Shown: positions 1 to 10,134 of the stretch, piece after piece | How positions within the stretch are numbered: position 1 is the stretch's first letter | Layout: each line of letters opens with the position of its first letter | From: Eublepharis macularius | Lineage: Eukaryota > Chordata > Lepidosauria > Squamata > Eublepharidae | Length of the DNA: 64,000 bases | Assembly (NCBI RefSeq): GCF_028583425.1 | Contig: NC_072807.1 | Span: 38,445,001 to 38,509,000 of the forward strand | Direction of reading: 5' to 3' | Position numbers and translations under genes: made by a program | Notes under the pieces: generated by a model | What the model was told of the DNA's origin: nothing | The model's input: the letters and a program-made list of their open reading frames with translations, nothing else | Databases searched by the model: none

Positions 1-335
1 AACATGCTTACTTTTCTCAATTTCAATTATTTTTTAACCAAAATGGTAGCTTAAAAAAAAATCTAACAACCTGACTTAAAACAGCAGCATATCAGTCCAG
101 GGGCATCTTGGAGACCAACAAGCTATATGCTTTTGAGAGTCAGAGCTCCCTTTGTTAAATGCAGGGAGAAGTGGAGATCCCTGAGCCTTTATATCCCAGT
201 CAGGAGGTGGGAGGGGTGAAGCAAAGAAGGCCGTCATGTATAAAACACAATAAAACAAGTCATCTAAATGACAAAGATTCTTAGTTAAAAAAAACCACAG
301 CGGGGTGGGCTGAAGCTTTTTTTTTTTTTTTTGCA

Positions 336-508
336 CTGTTTATAACAACTTAATTTGCAGCTGAGGCTCCTGCGAGCCCTAAAGTGCCCATCTCTTTATT
401 GGAGCTACAAAAGGTAAAAATTTTAATTTTTCAGTGTGGTGGCCTCTTTCATTATTGACTGATATATATACATATACCTGCCAATAGTAAGAGACCACCA
501 CAGTAATG
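336..508. repeat. Diverged repeat unit, copy A
   Basis: This is the first of two related ~170-bp units; the second lies at 653-820. Both start with CTGTTTATAACAA, carry TTTGCAGC and 'AGTGCCC..TCT..TTATT' blocks, and end with an inverted pair (GTGGTGGCCTCTT ... AAGAGACCACCAC) around an AT-rich loop. A 16-base T run (317-332) precedes copy A. I do not recognise the family. Confidence 0.75.
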
Positions 509-511
509 TAA

Positions 512-536
512 AATATATATATATATACACACACAC
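512..536. repeat. (TA)n/(CA)n microsatellite
   Basis: A short compound TA then CA dinucleotide run lies between the two copies of the 170-bp unit. Confidence 0.9.
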
Positions 537-652
537 TCCCCAATAAAATACACACAAATATATATAACAATAACAAACAAGAGACTAAGACAACAAACAT
601 TAAAGAAAACAAATTCAATTAAATACAATACCGCACTAAATCCACTAAAGCC

Positions 653-820
653 CTGTTTATAACAAGTTTTATTTGCAGCAGAAGCTTTTGTGACCCACAG
701 AGTGCCCCTCTCCTTATTGCAGCTCTGAAAGCAATATATATACACATACATTTTTAGCGTGGTGGCCTCTTCACACACACATCTACCTATGCCAATAATA
801 AAAGAGACCACCACGCTAAA
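653..820. repeat. Diverged repeat unit, copy B
   Basis: Second copy of the unit at 336-508, in the same orientation about 317 bp downstream. The GTGGTGGCCTCTT / AGAGACCACCAC arms are kept, while the loop has turned into CA- and TA-rich sequence. The shared order of blocks argues for an old tandem duplication, or two pieces of one larger repeat. Confidence 0.75.
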
Positions 821-899
821 AAAAACCGAAACACACCAAGGCAACAAACGACACGAAGGAGGAAAAACTTAAAATTAAACATAAATTCGCATTAAAGCC

Positions 900-1310
900 A
901 CACTGACAACACCAACCCCTCCCACGCCCCGTTTCCCTCCCTCTTCAGGCCCACCCATGCCCCAGCCCATAATACTCACCTGGCCCCGGGGGGGGGCGCG
1001 GGGGGAAGGGGCCTTCGACTCCCCCCCTTTTCACCCCTGGCTGCCAGCCGGCCCCAACGACCCTCTCCTCACAGTGCCCCGGAAGCAGAAGGCGCGAAAC
1101 CGGAAGCCAAAGCGTCAGAAAGCGACGCTCCAAACGACCCCCGCCTTTCCTCTCCCCCTTATAAAGGAAGGAAAGGGAAAACCGCTATTCGCGCCTGCGC
1201 AGTGGGTGCCGGAGGCGCCGGACCCGGCTCTGAGCAAAAGCGCATGCGCAGGCAGGCTGCTTTGCTGACGCGCTCCTGCGGGGAGAAGTTTTGTACACCG
1301 TTTTGCAACG
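900..1310 (-). promoter_or_regulatory. CpG-island promoter with minus-strand first-exon donor
   Basis: This ~400-bp stretch is strongly GC- and CpG-rich, unlike everything around it. It holds two ETS sites (CCGGAAG at 1079-1085 and 1100-1106), two NRF1-type palindromes (GCGCCTGCGCAG at 1191-1202; GCGCATGCGCAG at 1240-1251) and a TATA-like TTATAAAG at 1159-1166 that is also readable on the minus strand. On the minus strand CCAG|GTGAGTATT at 983-971 is a near-consensus 5' splice donor, placing an exon end at 980. The simplest reading is a housekeeping-type promoter whose transcript runs left, with exon 1 at about 1130-980. The minus frame open across that exon begins only with TTG, so exon 1 may be non-coding. 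Bidirectional activity is possible. The gene is not identifiable. Confidence 0.7.
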
Positions 1311-1418
1311 AGATGGGGGTGGTGGTTATTATTACGTGCTACTGTTGTTGTTAGCAGTATCTTACTATCAATAGTAAGAACATTAATAGCTGGATGTGGT
1401 TTACTTGAGGGGTAGCCC

Positions 1419-1811
1419 TAGGGTTGCCAACTCAACATTGGGAAATTCCTGGAGATTTGGGGAAGGATCCTGGGGCACAGCAGGTTTTGGGGAGGGGGAG
1501 GCACCTCAGTGGGGTATAATGCCATAGAATGCCACCCTCCATATATAATGCCATCGAATCCACCCTTCACCCTCCAAAGCAGCCATTTTCTCCAGGGGAA
1601 CTGATCTCGGCCCCCTCCAGGTTGGAAAATTCCTGGGAATTTGGGGGTGGCTGAGTTTGGAGTGGGGAAGGACCTCAGCAAGGTATAGTGCTGTGGAGAC
1701 CACCCTCTTAAGCTGCCGTATTCTCCAGAGGAACTAAGCTCTGTAGTGTAGATCTTCTCTGGATGTAATTCTGGGAAGTCTCCAGGACCCACCTGGATAT
1801 TGGCAACCCTA
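1419..1811. mobile_element. hAT-type MITE (TAGGGTTGCC family), internally duplicated
   Basis: The ends are TAGGGTTGCC ... GGCAACCCTA, with 8-bp flanks GGTAGCCC / GGCAGTCC (6 of 8 match). The other copies at 20312, 34680, 36996 and 57990 are about 210-225 bp. This one is 393 bp because the body occurs twice in tandem: the GGAAATTCCTGG..TTTGGGG, CCTCAGTGGGGTATA and CCATTTTCTCCAG blocks are each present twice. Confidence 0.85.
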
Positions 1812-2067
1812 GGCAGTCCCATTGTGACCTGTGCCGCTCACTGCTCCAATGTCACATTCCATGTGGGGGACAGGATCCGGAGGGGGGGACCCAGCCAACC
1901 TGAACCTGGGAGTTGCATCGGCGATCTTTGCTCCTAGGTCTCTCCAAAAGAAATACTGGATTGGTGTGTGAGGGTACGCTGCTGCTGAGCATGGAGGTTT
2001 CATTTATTGATCAGGGCTACCAGTCTCAACCCTCTCAGACTGAAGGCTGCTTGCACAGGGTATTTTT

Positions 2068-2161
2068 AATCCACTTTCAGTGCACGTTGCAAGTGGATTT
2101 TACTGTGCACAGTGAGAAAATCCACTTGCAAATAACCACTAAAGTGCATTGAAAGTGGATT
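2068..2161. repeat. Short fold-back element
   Basis: Nested inverted repeats: outer arms AATCCACTTTCAGTGCAC / GTGCATTGAAAGTGGATT and inner arms GCAAGTGGATTTT / AAAATCCACTTGC. It is probably an old MITE; the family was not recognised. Confidence 0.7.
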
Positions 2162-2189
2162 GGAAAATGCATTATCCAGAGTGTGTGAA

Positions 2190-2345
2190 AGCAGCAGAGA
2201 ATATGCCTAGTCCCATTTAAAGGCCATCTAAACTGGTCGCAGTGAATTCCACAAGTTGTGTGAAGTCAGTCCTGAATCTTGCCTCCCATCAGCTTAAGTG
2301 GGTGGTGCAGGGCTGCAGTATTATGAAACAGGGAGAAAAATAGCA
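2190..2345. mobile_element. Degraded LINE fragment (CR1/L3-like)
   Basis: The order of phrases (AAAGGCCATCTAAACTGG, GAATTCCACAAGTTGTGTGAAG, CAGTCCTGAATCTTGCCT, AACAGGGAGAAAAATAG) matches a common reptilian LINE 3' region that I know from memory. It is heavily decayed. The piece at 24238-24400 comes from the same repeat, further upstream in it. Confidence 0.5.
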
Positions 2346-2465
2346 ACCTCCTCCACCCTGTGTGCTCTTTTTATAACTATAATGCCAGACACACATATTG
2401 TTAGCCATCTTTTCTGATTAAGGCATAGAATATCTTATATTAGGGGCAACCAACCATAATGACTC

Positions 2466-2592
2466 AAAACAGCAGGATTTGAGTTCAGTGGCGCCTTAGC
2501 AACCAATAAAATTTTCAGGATAATAAGCTTTCGAGGTGCCACTGAACTCAAATCCTGCGGTCCTACTGCAGACCAGCACGGCTACCTACCTG
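2466..2592 (+). mobile_element. Fold-back retroelement, subtype B
   Basis: Palindrome with arms AGCAGGATTTGAGTTCAGTGG / CCACTGAACTCAAATCCTG and central TAAGCTTTCGAG, ending in GCAGACCAGCACGGCTACC. It shares its 3' end with the copies at 23414, 35545 and 51166. No convincing flanking repeat was found. Confidence 0.75.
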
Positions 2593-2644
2593 AAACGACA
2601 CGTTTTTTGAGTTCTCCAGAGGTCTTCGGCAGCCTGGACGCTTG

Positions 2645-2645
<1 letters not shown>

Positions 2646-2679
<34 letters not shown>
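2646..2679. repeat. (GT)n microsatellite
   Basis: An uninterrupted run of about 17 GT units. Confidence 0.95.
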
Positions 2680-2680
<1 letters not shown>

Positions 2681-4149
2681 CGTGCTGATTTTAAGAGCTG
2701 TTTGTCTGCAACCAGTGACTTGAACAGATTGGTTGGAGCTGGTATTGGGGTGAACTTTCAACCTTCTGGGAAGGAGAAAATGCCAGCCTTGAACTGATAA
2801 AGTTCCCCTATACCCTAAGAATAGAGGAAGAATGTGGGAGTCCTTATAGTAACAAAACAGAAGTTTAATGTTAGACGATGCACCATGTAAGGAGCCAACA
2901 GAAGTCAAATCGGGCAATATTGCCTAGTCAGGGTGGAGACACGAAACCCCATTGGCAGTCTTCCAAATTGAATGGACTACCTTGTTTCACTCATCTGATT
3001 GCAATTAATACACCTGAAAAGGATTCATCTGCCAATGGGGCATGTATATCTTATCTTTCCATGATTTTTTGGTATCTATAAAAGGACAGAGTCAGTAGGG
3101 AACCCCTGATTTCCTCCTGTAAGCAACACATGACCGCGGGCTGCTCTGCTGCAAAAAGGGTGATTGTATCTGCTATGCAATGCTCCAGCTTTGCCACTGG
3201 GTGGCAGTCAATAACAGAAAATTGCAGGGTGGGGGGGAATAAAACAAAATGCATGTTTAGGCAGTAGCAAAAGAGAAGCGAGAGCATGTACTGGTGGAAT
3301 GCTGGGAGTCCCCCCCAAACCACCTACACCTTTGCTGTCCTCCTCGCACATATTGAAAATGAGAGGAGTCCTACGTTTTCAAAAATGTGATTTTTGTTGT
3401 GAGCTTACAACACCGTAAGTTAGTCTAATAGAGGGGAAAGCAACCCTTTTGGCCTGCATGCCAAAATAATAACCATGTCTACCTGTGAAAAGGTTGGCAT
3501 GCCAGCAAAACCAAAAAGGGGTGGGATTAGGATTGTATGTGGCCAGACATGCTACATAGGACGCATAGAGCTTTTAAAAATGTTTTGTATGAAAGTTAGG
3601 GACTCAATTAACACTGCTTTAAAAACAGCCATCATGGCTTGCTTTTGAAGAACACAGTTAGGAATCTGCAGTGGGTACAAACAATTTCTGGTTCAAAAAG
3701 ATGCTTTGTGAGAAGTTCTCTTAGGCACGTGAGGGCACCAGTGGGAGAGTTTACATCCAAGAGCTACCATACTCCAAATCTTCTATTGTTAAACAACCAC
3801 TGCTCTGCAGGAGGGACCACTCCTGGGGCTCTGGCTGGCTTTTGGCCCGCTCTTCCATCTCCCAGCCCTGATCGGAGCCTTTCCCAGCTCAGCCACACAT
3901 GGGTAGAGCAAGAGAGTTGCCGTGCCAAGCATGGCGTGCCACTATTTAACACATGCCTGCCCCACGTCTAGCAATATTACTGTCCTCGCCTGTCAGGGCC
4001 AAACTAGATGGGAGATATGCAGACGGATCTGCCCAGCTTTTATTATTTTTTTTAAAGGTAAATTGCAACTGCAGAAAGATGCCATTTTGGCAGAGGTCAC
4101 TGTGCAGCCGGGGAGGGGGTTAATCCTCCCCCCGCCCCCCAAAAATAGG
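2680..4149. other. No gene or clear repeat seen
   Basis: I see only short chance reading frames here, the longest 111 codons and none with recognisable content. There is a short imperfect inverted repeat around 3440-3520 (AACCCTTTTGGC.. / ..ACCAAAAAGGGG). Confidence 0.5.
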
Positions 4150-4730
4150 GTATTAACAGAAGAATTACAAATAGAAAAGGGTACAAGATAAGGCTGTCCA
4201 TTGTCACCACAATTATTTATTTTAGCAATGGAAATCTTTGCTTCAAAGCTAAGACAGGACTCTTAAAGGTTTGAAAGTTAACGACGAAGAATTTAAATTG
4301 AAATGTTACGCAGATGATGTTGTCTTGACGATTTTGAATCCACAGGAGATGCTGCAATATGTTATAGAACATTTTATAAGTTTTGGAAAGTTTTCAGGAT
4401 TTAAAGTTAATAGGAAAAAAACTAAAATAATCCCCAAGTTGTTAACAAGACAAGAAGAAGAACAAATTGAGGAATTGTCGGGATGTGAAATAGCAGTGAA
4501 TCCAGTGAAATATCTGGGTATAAATGTAACAGGACAAAATGAAACATTATTTAAAGATAATTATGAAGTTTTATGGAGGAAGATTCAAAAAGATCTTGTA
4601 AGATGGTCAAAGTTAAAACTGTCTTGGATAGGAAGAATGTCTGCAATTAAAATGAATATGTTACCGAAAATTAATTTTTTATTTCAAATGTTACCAATCT
4701 ATATAAAAGGATTGTCGGTTTTGATTAGCA
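4150..4730 (+). pseudogene. L1-type LINE reverse transcriptase fragment
   Basis: Conceptual translation gives, in order, a GCPLSPQLF block, the catalytic YADDVVL motif (about 4308-4330), FSGFKVNRKKTK, VKYLGINVTG and a SWIGRMSAIKMNMLPKINF block. This is the palm-to-thumb order of L1 reverse transcriptase. It is only a ~190-residue piece of an enzyme that normally exceeds 1200 residues. In-frame stops interrupt it at about 4189 and 4264, and there is no endonuclease domain or 3' end. It reads in the plus direction. This is a dead insertion, not a host gene. Other LINE remnants in the window are CR1/L2 type, so this is the only L1 piece I see. Confidence 0.85.
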
Positions 4731-5301
4731 AAACTGCCTCTCTTTTCCACACCGTGGCTGCAGTTTCCTTTAAAAATTGCTGGGTGACTCTGCTCATGGA
4801 TTCCCCAGGATCCTGACTAATTTGGCCTTCAGAGGCGGGACTGAAGCTGAGAAAGAACGGTCTTAAGGCCCTCCAGCGAGTTCGACCAGAGAGAAAATTT
4901 GAACCCTCAATATTTGTTGCCTTGTCTCTTAGCTGCTGGATTCTCAACATACTTTCTGAACTTTAAGGACAAAATGTCAGTAGATAGACTTGTGTCTGAG
5001 CCCTGTTACTTAATACTGTAACTAGGGGATCAAATGTTCCTTTCAAAAACATCCCTGTACACAGAAAGCTAGCATGTCAAGAAGAAGCCTAGGCTAGGAG
5101 GAACTCTTCTAATTTTACTGGGTTTTTATTTAGAAAATGTATATGCCACCTTTCCAGAGACTTGCTGAAGACAGCACCCAAAAGTACAAACACCGTACAA
5201 AAATTAAAAACCACCATAAAATTGTCAGTATTAAAACAAGCCACAAAAACAAGATTTATCAGCTTAAAATTATAGAACAGGCAAGAGGTGAAGAGTTTAA
5301 A

Positions 5302-5660
5302 AAGATTTATTTTATGTATGTTATTCATGGCCCACCTTTCTCACTGAGACTCAAGGTGGATTACACAATATAAGTCAACAGCCCCACCCACCTCACAGGG
5401 TGATTGTTGTGGGGTAATAATAACACTTTGTAAACCGCTCTTGAGTGGGCATTAAGTTGTCCTGAAGGGCGGTATATAAATCGAATATTATTATTATTAT
5501 TATGATCGACAGCTAGGACATTCAATACTTGAGTTAAAATCTTGGGTGAAGAGAAATGTTTTGGCTGGGCATCTAAAAGGTCAGTAAAGTAGCTTCCAAC
5601 TGAGTCTCAAGGAGGGAGGGCATTACGAAAGTGAGATGCCACCACCGAAAAGGCCTTGTT
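5302..5660 (-). mobile_element. L2/CR1-type LINE 3' end split by a SINE
   Basis: GCCCACCTTTCTCACTGAGA..CAAGGTGGATTACA (5331-5366) is the reverse complement of the LINE 3' end seen at 9030-9075, 54510-54550 and 57828-57868. The LINE resumes after the nested SINE with ACAGCTAGGACATTCA (5510-5525), which matches 9093-9111, and then with the 'GATGCCACCACCGAAAAGGCC' block, which matches the LINE body at 9390-9415. Confidence 0.7.
5383..5502 (+). mobile_element. Sauria-type SINE, 5'-truncated, nested in a LINE
   Basis: Only the 3' half is present: CCCACCCACCTCACAGGGTG, TTGTAAACCGCTCTTGAGTGG, TTAAGTTGTCCTGAAGGGCGG, TATAAATCGAATATT and an (ATT)n tail. The tRNA-like promoter head is missing. It interrupts the minus-strand LINE at 5302-5660. 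Confidence 0.85.
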
Positions 5661-5864
5661 TCCTGTATGGAGGGAATATTTTTCAGCGGAAGAGCATGCA
5701 ACCTTACCTCATGAGTCCCCCTCCCACCTGCTGCCTGAAGTGGTATAGCCCTGATGTTGTGTGCATGTTAGCAAGAACTAATCCTACATCAGCACAGGTG
5801 GGGACGTTAGAGATCAAATCACACACATTTATTTCGGCGAAGATCAGCTAAAAATACCCCAGTT

Positions 5865-6044
5865 ACAGTGAAATCCTAAGCAGAGTTACTACAGTCTAAG
5901 CTCATCGATTTCAAAGGGCTCAGACTGGAGTCACTCTGCTTAGGATTTTACTGTCTGTAGTGCAATCCTAAGTGGAGTTACGCCTTCCTAGAGCCATGGA
6001 TTTCAGTGGCTTTAGAAGGGAGTCATTCTACTTAGGCCTGCACT
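5865..6044. repeat. Two adjacent fold-back units
   Basis: The first palindrome (5865-5954) has arms ACAGTGAAATCCTAAGCAGA / TCTGCTTAGGATTTTACTGT. A second, more diverged unit of the same design (5958-6044; GTGCAATCCTAAGTGGAGTTA / ..CTACTTAGGCCTGCAC) follows directly. It looks like a tandem MITE dimer. Confidence 0.8.
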
Positions 6045-6049
6045 TCAAA

Positions 6050-7029
6050 TCACCCCTGGTAAGGATCATGGAGGTCAGCCAGAGTTGTTGTTGTTTAGCC
6101 TGAATGTTTGCATTAATATCAAAGCAGCTGTGTGTACTCCTGTGTATTCATCGGAGAGTGGCTTTGCTAAATGTTACAGCGGGATTCTTAATTGGTTCGC
6201 CATTGGATTCTAGCGGGCTTCCCCTGTGCTACTTTGGCATGCTAGTTAATGTAATTAGCAGTGTGTTAGGCTCGCAATGGAGGCCGGTGTTGCTCTTAAC
6301 ACATGGCTAATTATGAAGTGGCAGCCGTTTGCTGGTCCCACTCGGGGGACTAGTGATCGGTCGTGGAGTCTTTCTACCTCAGGGTCAACAGTTCGAACCC
6401 TCTCCTTGCCAATTCCCAGGCAGCGGTCTGCAATTCTTCATTAACCCTGGCACAAAGAGGAATCCATTTTCCTCCCGTCAGTTGGGCGTTGTGTGTTTGT
6501 TTCTGGCAACGGGGAGGGATGCACCGTCTCCGCTAATTATGTTGCAAACCTTCACATCCTGCCAATATGAATGAATGGGTGGATGGATGAGTGGACAAAT
6601 TCAGAGTGAGCGAGAACAGAGAGGTGCCTTTTGGTTTGGAGAAACATTGCTGGCAGGGGAGGGGGGAGCTTTCAGTAAAAGAGGCCAGGGCTGTAAGGAA
6701 TCCCACAGCTGATGTTTCTTGGGGCTGCCCCCCCCCAAACACTAAAAGACTTTGCCTCTTGAGGTGTTCAAAGCCTTCTGCTTCATGTTAGGGCTGGCCT
6801 GAGCAAATGTACTCCGCGTATGTGCGGGTGCTTTCTCTTTTTAATTAGCACTTGACATGGAGCCAGACTAATGGAGTTGTTGGGCACATTCTGGTCATTT
6901 TGAAAGCATGGAATGCAGAGAGCCAAACCGTCCCCATACAGAAAGGACTTCAGGAGATTGCTCTGTACCGCAGCCGCCTCTCCTCCCCGCCCCCCTGTGG
7001 TTTGATGTGGTCTTGCTTAGCTGAATGCT
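6050..7029. other. No gene or clear repeat seen
   Basis: Unique-looking sequence with short reading frames only. A weak SINE-like trace (GATCGGTCGTGGAG..GTTCGAACCC) is present around 6350-6400. Confidence 0.4.
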
Positions 7030-7037
7030 CTATATAG

Positions 7038-7520
7038 CAGGGGTGGCCAAACTGCGGCTTGGGAGCCACAAACTGCGGCTCGGGAGCTCTTCTAGACATT
7101 TTGTGCGACTTCCTGAGGTCTCTGAGTATCGCCATGGCTGTACAGTTTATTTTAGTTTAGTTTATTTCCTTCCCTCCCTTTCCTTCTTTCTTTCCATGTC
7201 TTTCCCTTCCTTTTCCTTCTTTCCTTCTTCCCATTCTTTAATATTTTCAATAAAAATGTTGAGGTTCCCAGGTCCAACTCAGAAAATACCTGGGGACTTT
7301 GGGGGTGAAGCCTATCAAGGATGTGATATTACTTGTGTCAAAAGTCAGGCGATGGCTCTTCCCAAGCCCCACCCCTTCCTATTATGTCACTTCCAAGATG
7401 CTCCCCCAAACTCACCTCTTCCTCTGAAGTCACTTCAATGCATCATCATGTTTTGCAGCTCTCAAACATCTGACGTTTATTCTATGTGGCTCTTACATTA
7501 AGCCAGTTTGGCCACCCCTG
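7038..7520. mobile_element. hAT-type MITE with perfect 8-bp target duplication
   Basis: Terminal inverted repeats CAGGGGTGGCCAAACTG / CAGTTTGGCCACCCCTG are exact complements over 17 bp. The flanks CTATATAG (7030-7037 and 7521-7528) are identical. The interior holds a pyrimidine-rich tract (about 7160-7245) and a piece that resembles the TAGGGTTGCC family (about 7260-7330). No transposase frame is present, so it depends on an autonomous hAT element. Confidence 0.93.
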
Positions 7521-7529
7521 CTATATAGT

Positions 7530-8540
7530 CGTCTTTTGGGGGTGGGGAAAACCCTGATGCAAAGTAGTTTTTGCTGAATGACTCATCAGGATTTTTTAAA
7601 AAATTAATAATTTAGCCTCTTCTCTTGTCAACTCACTATTTAATGTTACTTTCTCTATTTGCTGTGATAAGCATTAAAATGCGCACATCGGTTGATTAAT
7701 CATTGTTTTGCTATGTGTAGTGAGGGCCAGTAAATGGTCTGAAATTGCTACAGTGTAATAAATGGTTATTTGATAATGAATGAAATTGTTTGAAAATACT
7801 GTTAAAATGTCAGCTTTTAACACACAGATCATTACTCAAAAAACGAATGCAAACACGGAAACCAGCCTGACACTGTAAATATACTGCAACGGATGCAGCG
7901 CAAATACGAGGCAAACGGGTATAAATTGATATATGAAGTTAATTTCAATCTGTAAAAGTAATTGCATTGGTTTAACTTATTTAACTCTTCTTACAATAAT
8001 ATTTATGGTAGAGGAAGAAAGTAAAGAAATAAATGATGATAAATAGATAAAAGACATAGGAAATGGGAATTGTTTTCCAATTTAATTACGCTGTCACATA
8101 AAATTATCACGGAGATACACTATGCCGACAGGAGGAATACATTAAAACCCTATTATACTCTGCAGAATAGTCGAGCATCCGTTATTGTTTACACCATAAA
8201 TATTTTTGTTCCTCCCAACTATCTTCCTCCATCTTGTGTGGAATGCAAGATGCCTGAACCTCAGTTCTAAACAAAGTAGGCATGTTGAGCTCCGCTTCCA
8301 AGTCGGTGTGTTTTGGATCACAACCCAAACCTCTGTAGGAAGGCAGCAAGCACTCCCAAAGGCATCTGTGAAGGGTTTTAATCTCTGGTTGATATTGTTA
8401 CCCTCAGGGTGTAAAACAGAAGTCAGGTAAGTGAGAAAATATCATGGATAACTTTTAAACTTGTCTCCTTGTCTGTATCTGGCAAAACATTCATCATTAG
8501 CGTACTGGGCGGATATATATGTGTGCGTGTATATATGTAA
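7530..8540. other. AT-rich stretch without gene
   Basis: AT-rich, unique-looking sequence with several TTAATTA-like cores. No repeat family or coding region was recognised. Confidence 0.4.
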
Positions 8541-8544
8541 ATGA

Positions 8545-8650
8545 TTGTATATACCTGGATAGCCCAGGCTAGCCCAATCTTGTTGGATCTGGAAGCTAAG
8601 CAGTCAGTCTTGTCAGTTCTTGGATGTGAGGCCACTATGGCTCGGGCTTC
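8545..8650 (+). mobile_element. 5S-rRNA-derived SINE fragment
   Basis: TACCTGGATAGCCCAGGCTA is followed by a 5S-like block (GATCTGGAAGCTAAGCAG ... TTCTTGGATGTGAGGCCAC) that parallels the internal promoter region of 5S rRNA. The layout matches the 5S-derived SINEs known from squamates. After a CA-rich interruption, a tail like TGTAATCCACCTTGCGGCTC (8722-8741) follows. Confidence 0.75.
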
Positions 8651-8802
8651 TAGGCAGCTGCAACACACACATACACAACACACACACACCGGCATGGAGT
8701 GGTTGCATTGATTTATGCTATGTAATCCACCTTGCGGCTCAATAGAAAGGTGAATTATAAATAAATCAAATAATTTAATTAATAAATATTGCATGGGCCC
8801 TA

Positions 8803-8834
<32 letters not shown>
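8803..8834. repeat. (ATT)n microsatellite
   Basis: An ATT run at the end of a repeat tail. Confidence 0.95.
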
Positions 8835-8835
<1 letters not shown>

Positions 8836-8966
8836 AATTATCTGAAACACAATCAACAATAAGCAGAGGTCACATGTTGTTATTGATTGGCCTTGCTAAG
8901 CTGATACAAGTTTCCACCAGAGACCTAAGTATCAACCAGATATCGGTGTAATATGTGCGCTGTTCC

Positions 8967-9016
<50 letters not shown>
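8967..9016. repeat. (ATT)n microsatellite at LINE 3' end
   Basis: About 16 ATT units (AAT on the minus strand) form the 3' tail of the minus-strand LINE at 9017-10010. Confidence 0.95.
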
Positions 9017-9017
<1 letters not shown>

Positions 9018-10010
9018 GTATTAATTATTATTAACCCACCTTTCTCATTGAGATCCAAGGCAGATTACATACTGCAAATGAATACAATATAATCAATAGC
9101 TAGGACATTCATAGACCAAAGATACAATGTGACCAACCCTTCTGAATTAAAGTGTAAGTAATTAACATGACATCAGCAACTACCCAATAGCAGTGTATCT
9201 ACATCAGCAGACAGTACCAAATAGCCTAGTCTCCAGTTCCTGCCCCTTACCAAGGTAATTTTGAGCCATTTCTTATGACTTGGTCCTCTAATCTGAATAG
9301 AAAGCCCTCCTGAATAATTCAGACTTGCATAGTTTCCGGAAAGTCAGGAGAGTGAGAGGTTTCCTGACCTCCTCAGGCAGGCCATTCCACAAGGTAGGGG
9401 CCACCACAGAGAAAGCACCGTGTGTTTGAGCAGTTGTTGATTTGGCCTAGCGCAGGGTGATATCTGCAGAAGGGAGAGATGGAGTTTTGCAGATATGAGG
9501 GGCCTCGGCCATGAAGGGCTTTGAATGTGATAGTCATGATCTTGAATCGAGCCTGGTGACTGATGGGCGGCTAGTGGAGCAACTGCAGAATGGGAGTGTG
9601 ATGCCTGCTCCATCTACCTCCTGAGAGTAAACAAGCTGCAGCGTTCTGCATCAGCTGGAGTCTCTAGTTGATTTTGAGGGGAGACCTATCTACAATGAAT
9701 TACAGTAGTCTAGTCTCGATGTTACTGGGCCATGAATCCAGGTGGCCAGATCGGCTGAGTCGAGGTAGGGGGCCATCTTCCTGGCTAGTCTAAGTTGGGT
9801 GAAGGCCTTTTTTGCAGCTGCATTTACTTGTTTCTCTAGCAGCAGTGTTGGGTCCAGTATAACCCCTACATTCTTAACTGAGTCAGTCAGGGTCAGCTGG
9901 ATCCCATCAAATCTCAGAAGAACAATATCCTTCACGGTCTCTGTTTTTCCAACCAGCATCAGTTCTCTGTACATTTTGTGTATTTTGTGTCCAGAGACTG
10001 TTGTATGCAC
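9017..10010 (-). pseudogene. L2/CR1-type LINE 3' fragment
   Basis: Read on the minus strand, 10010-9690 is open for 106 codons and encodes the LINE reverse-transcriptase thumb region: VGKTETVKDIVLLRFDG, NVGVILDPTLLLEKQVN, AAAKKAFTQLRLARKMAPYL and SRLDYCNSL. This block order is typical of L2/CR1-clade elements. Below it lie ~650 bp of 3' UTR and the terminal motif TGGATCTCAATGAGAAAGG, ending in an (AAT)n tail. The 5' nine-tenths of the element, including endonuclease and the catalytic YADD, are absent. This is 5' truncation as expected from incomplete target-primed reverse transcription. Confidence 0.85.
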
Positions 10011-10134
10011 ATATTTTTCACAGAATCCTTTGTTAGTAAGGATTGGACCAGTCAGTCTTCAAGGCAGAGTACAGGTTCTGTGCCTCTCTGTATCCTTTTT
10101 GGATCTTAAAGAAGCTGAGAGGAGTAATTTTTGA

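Noticed and set aside
945..1133. Minus-strand frame across the CpG island as a coding exon 1
   Set aside because: It begins at TTG, not ATG. The donor at 980/979 is convincing but the coding claim is not.
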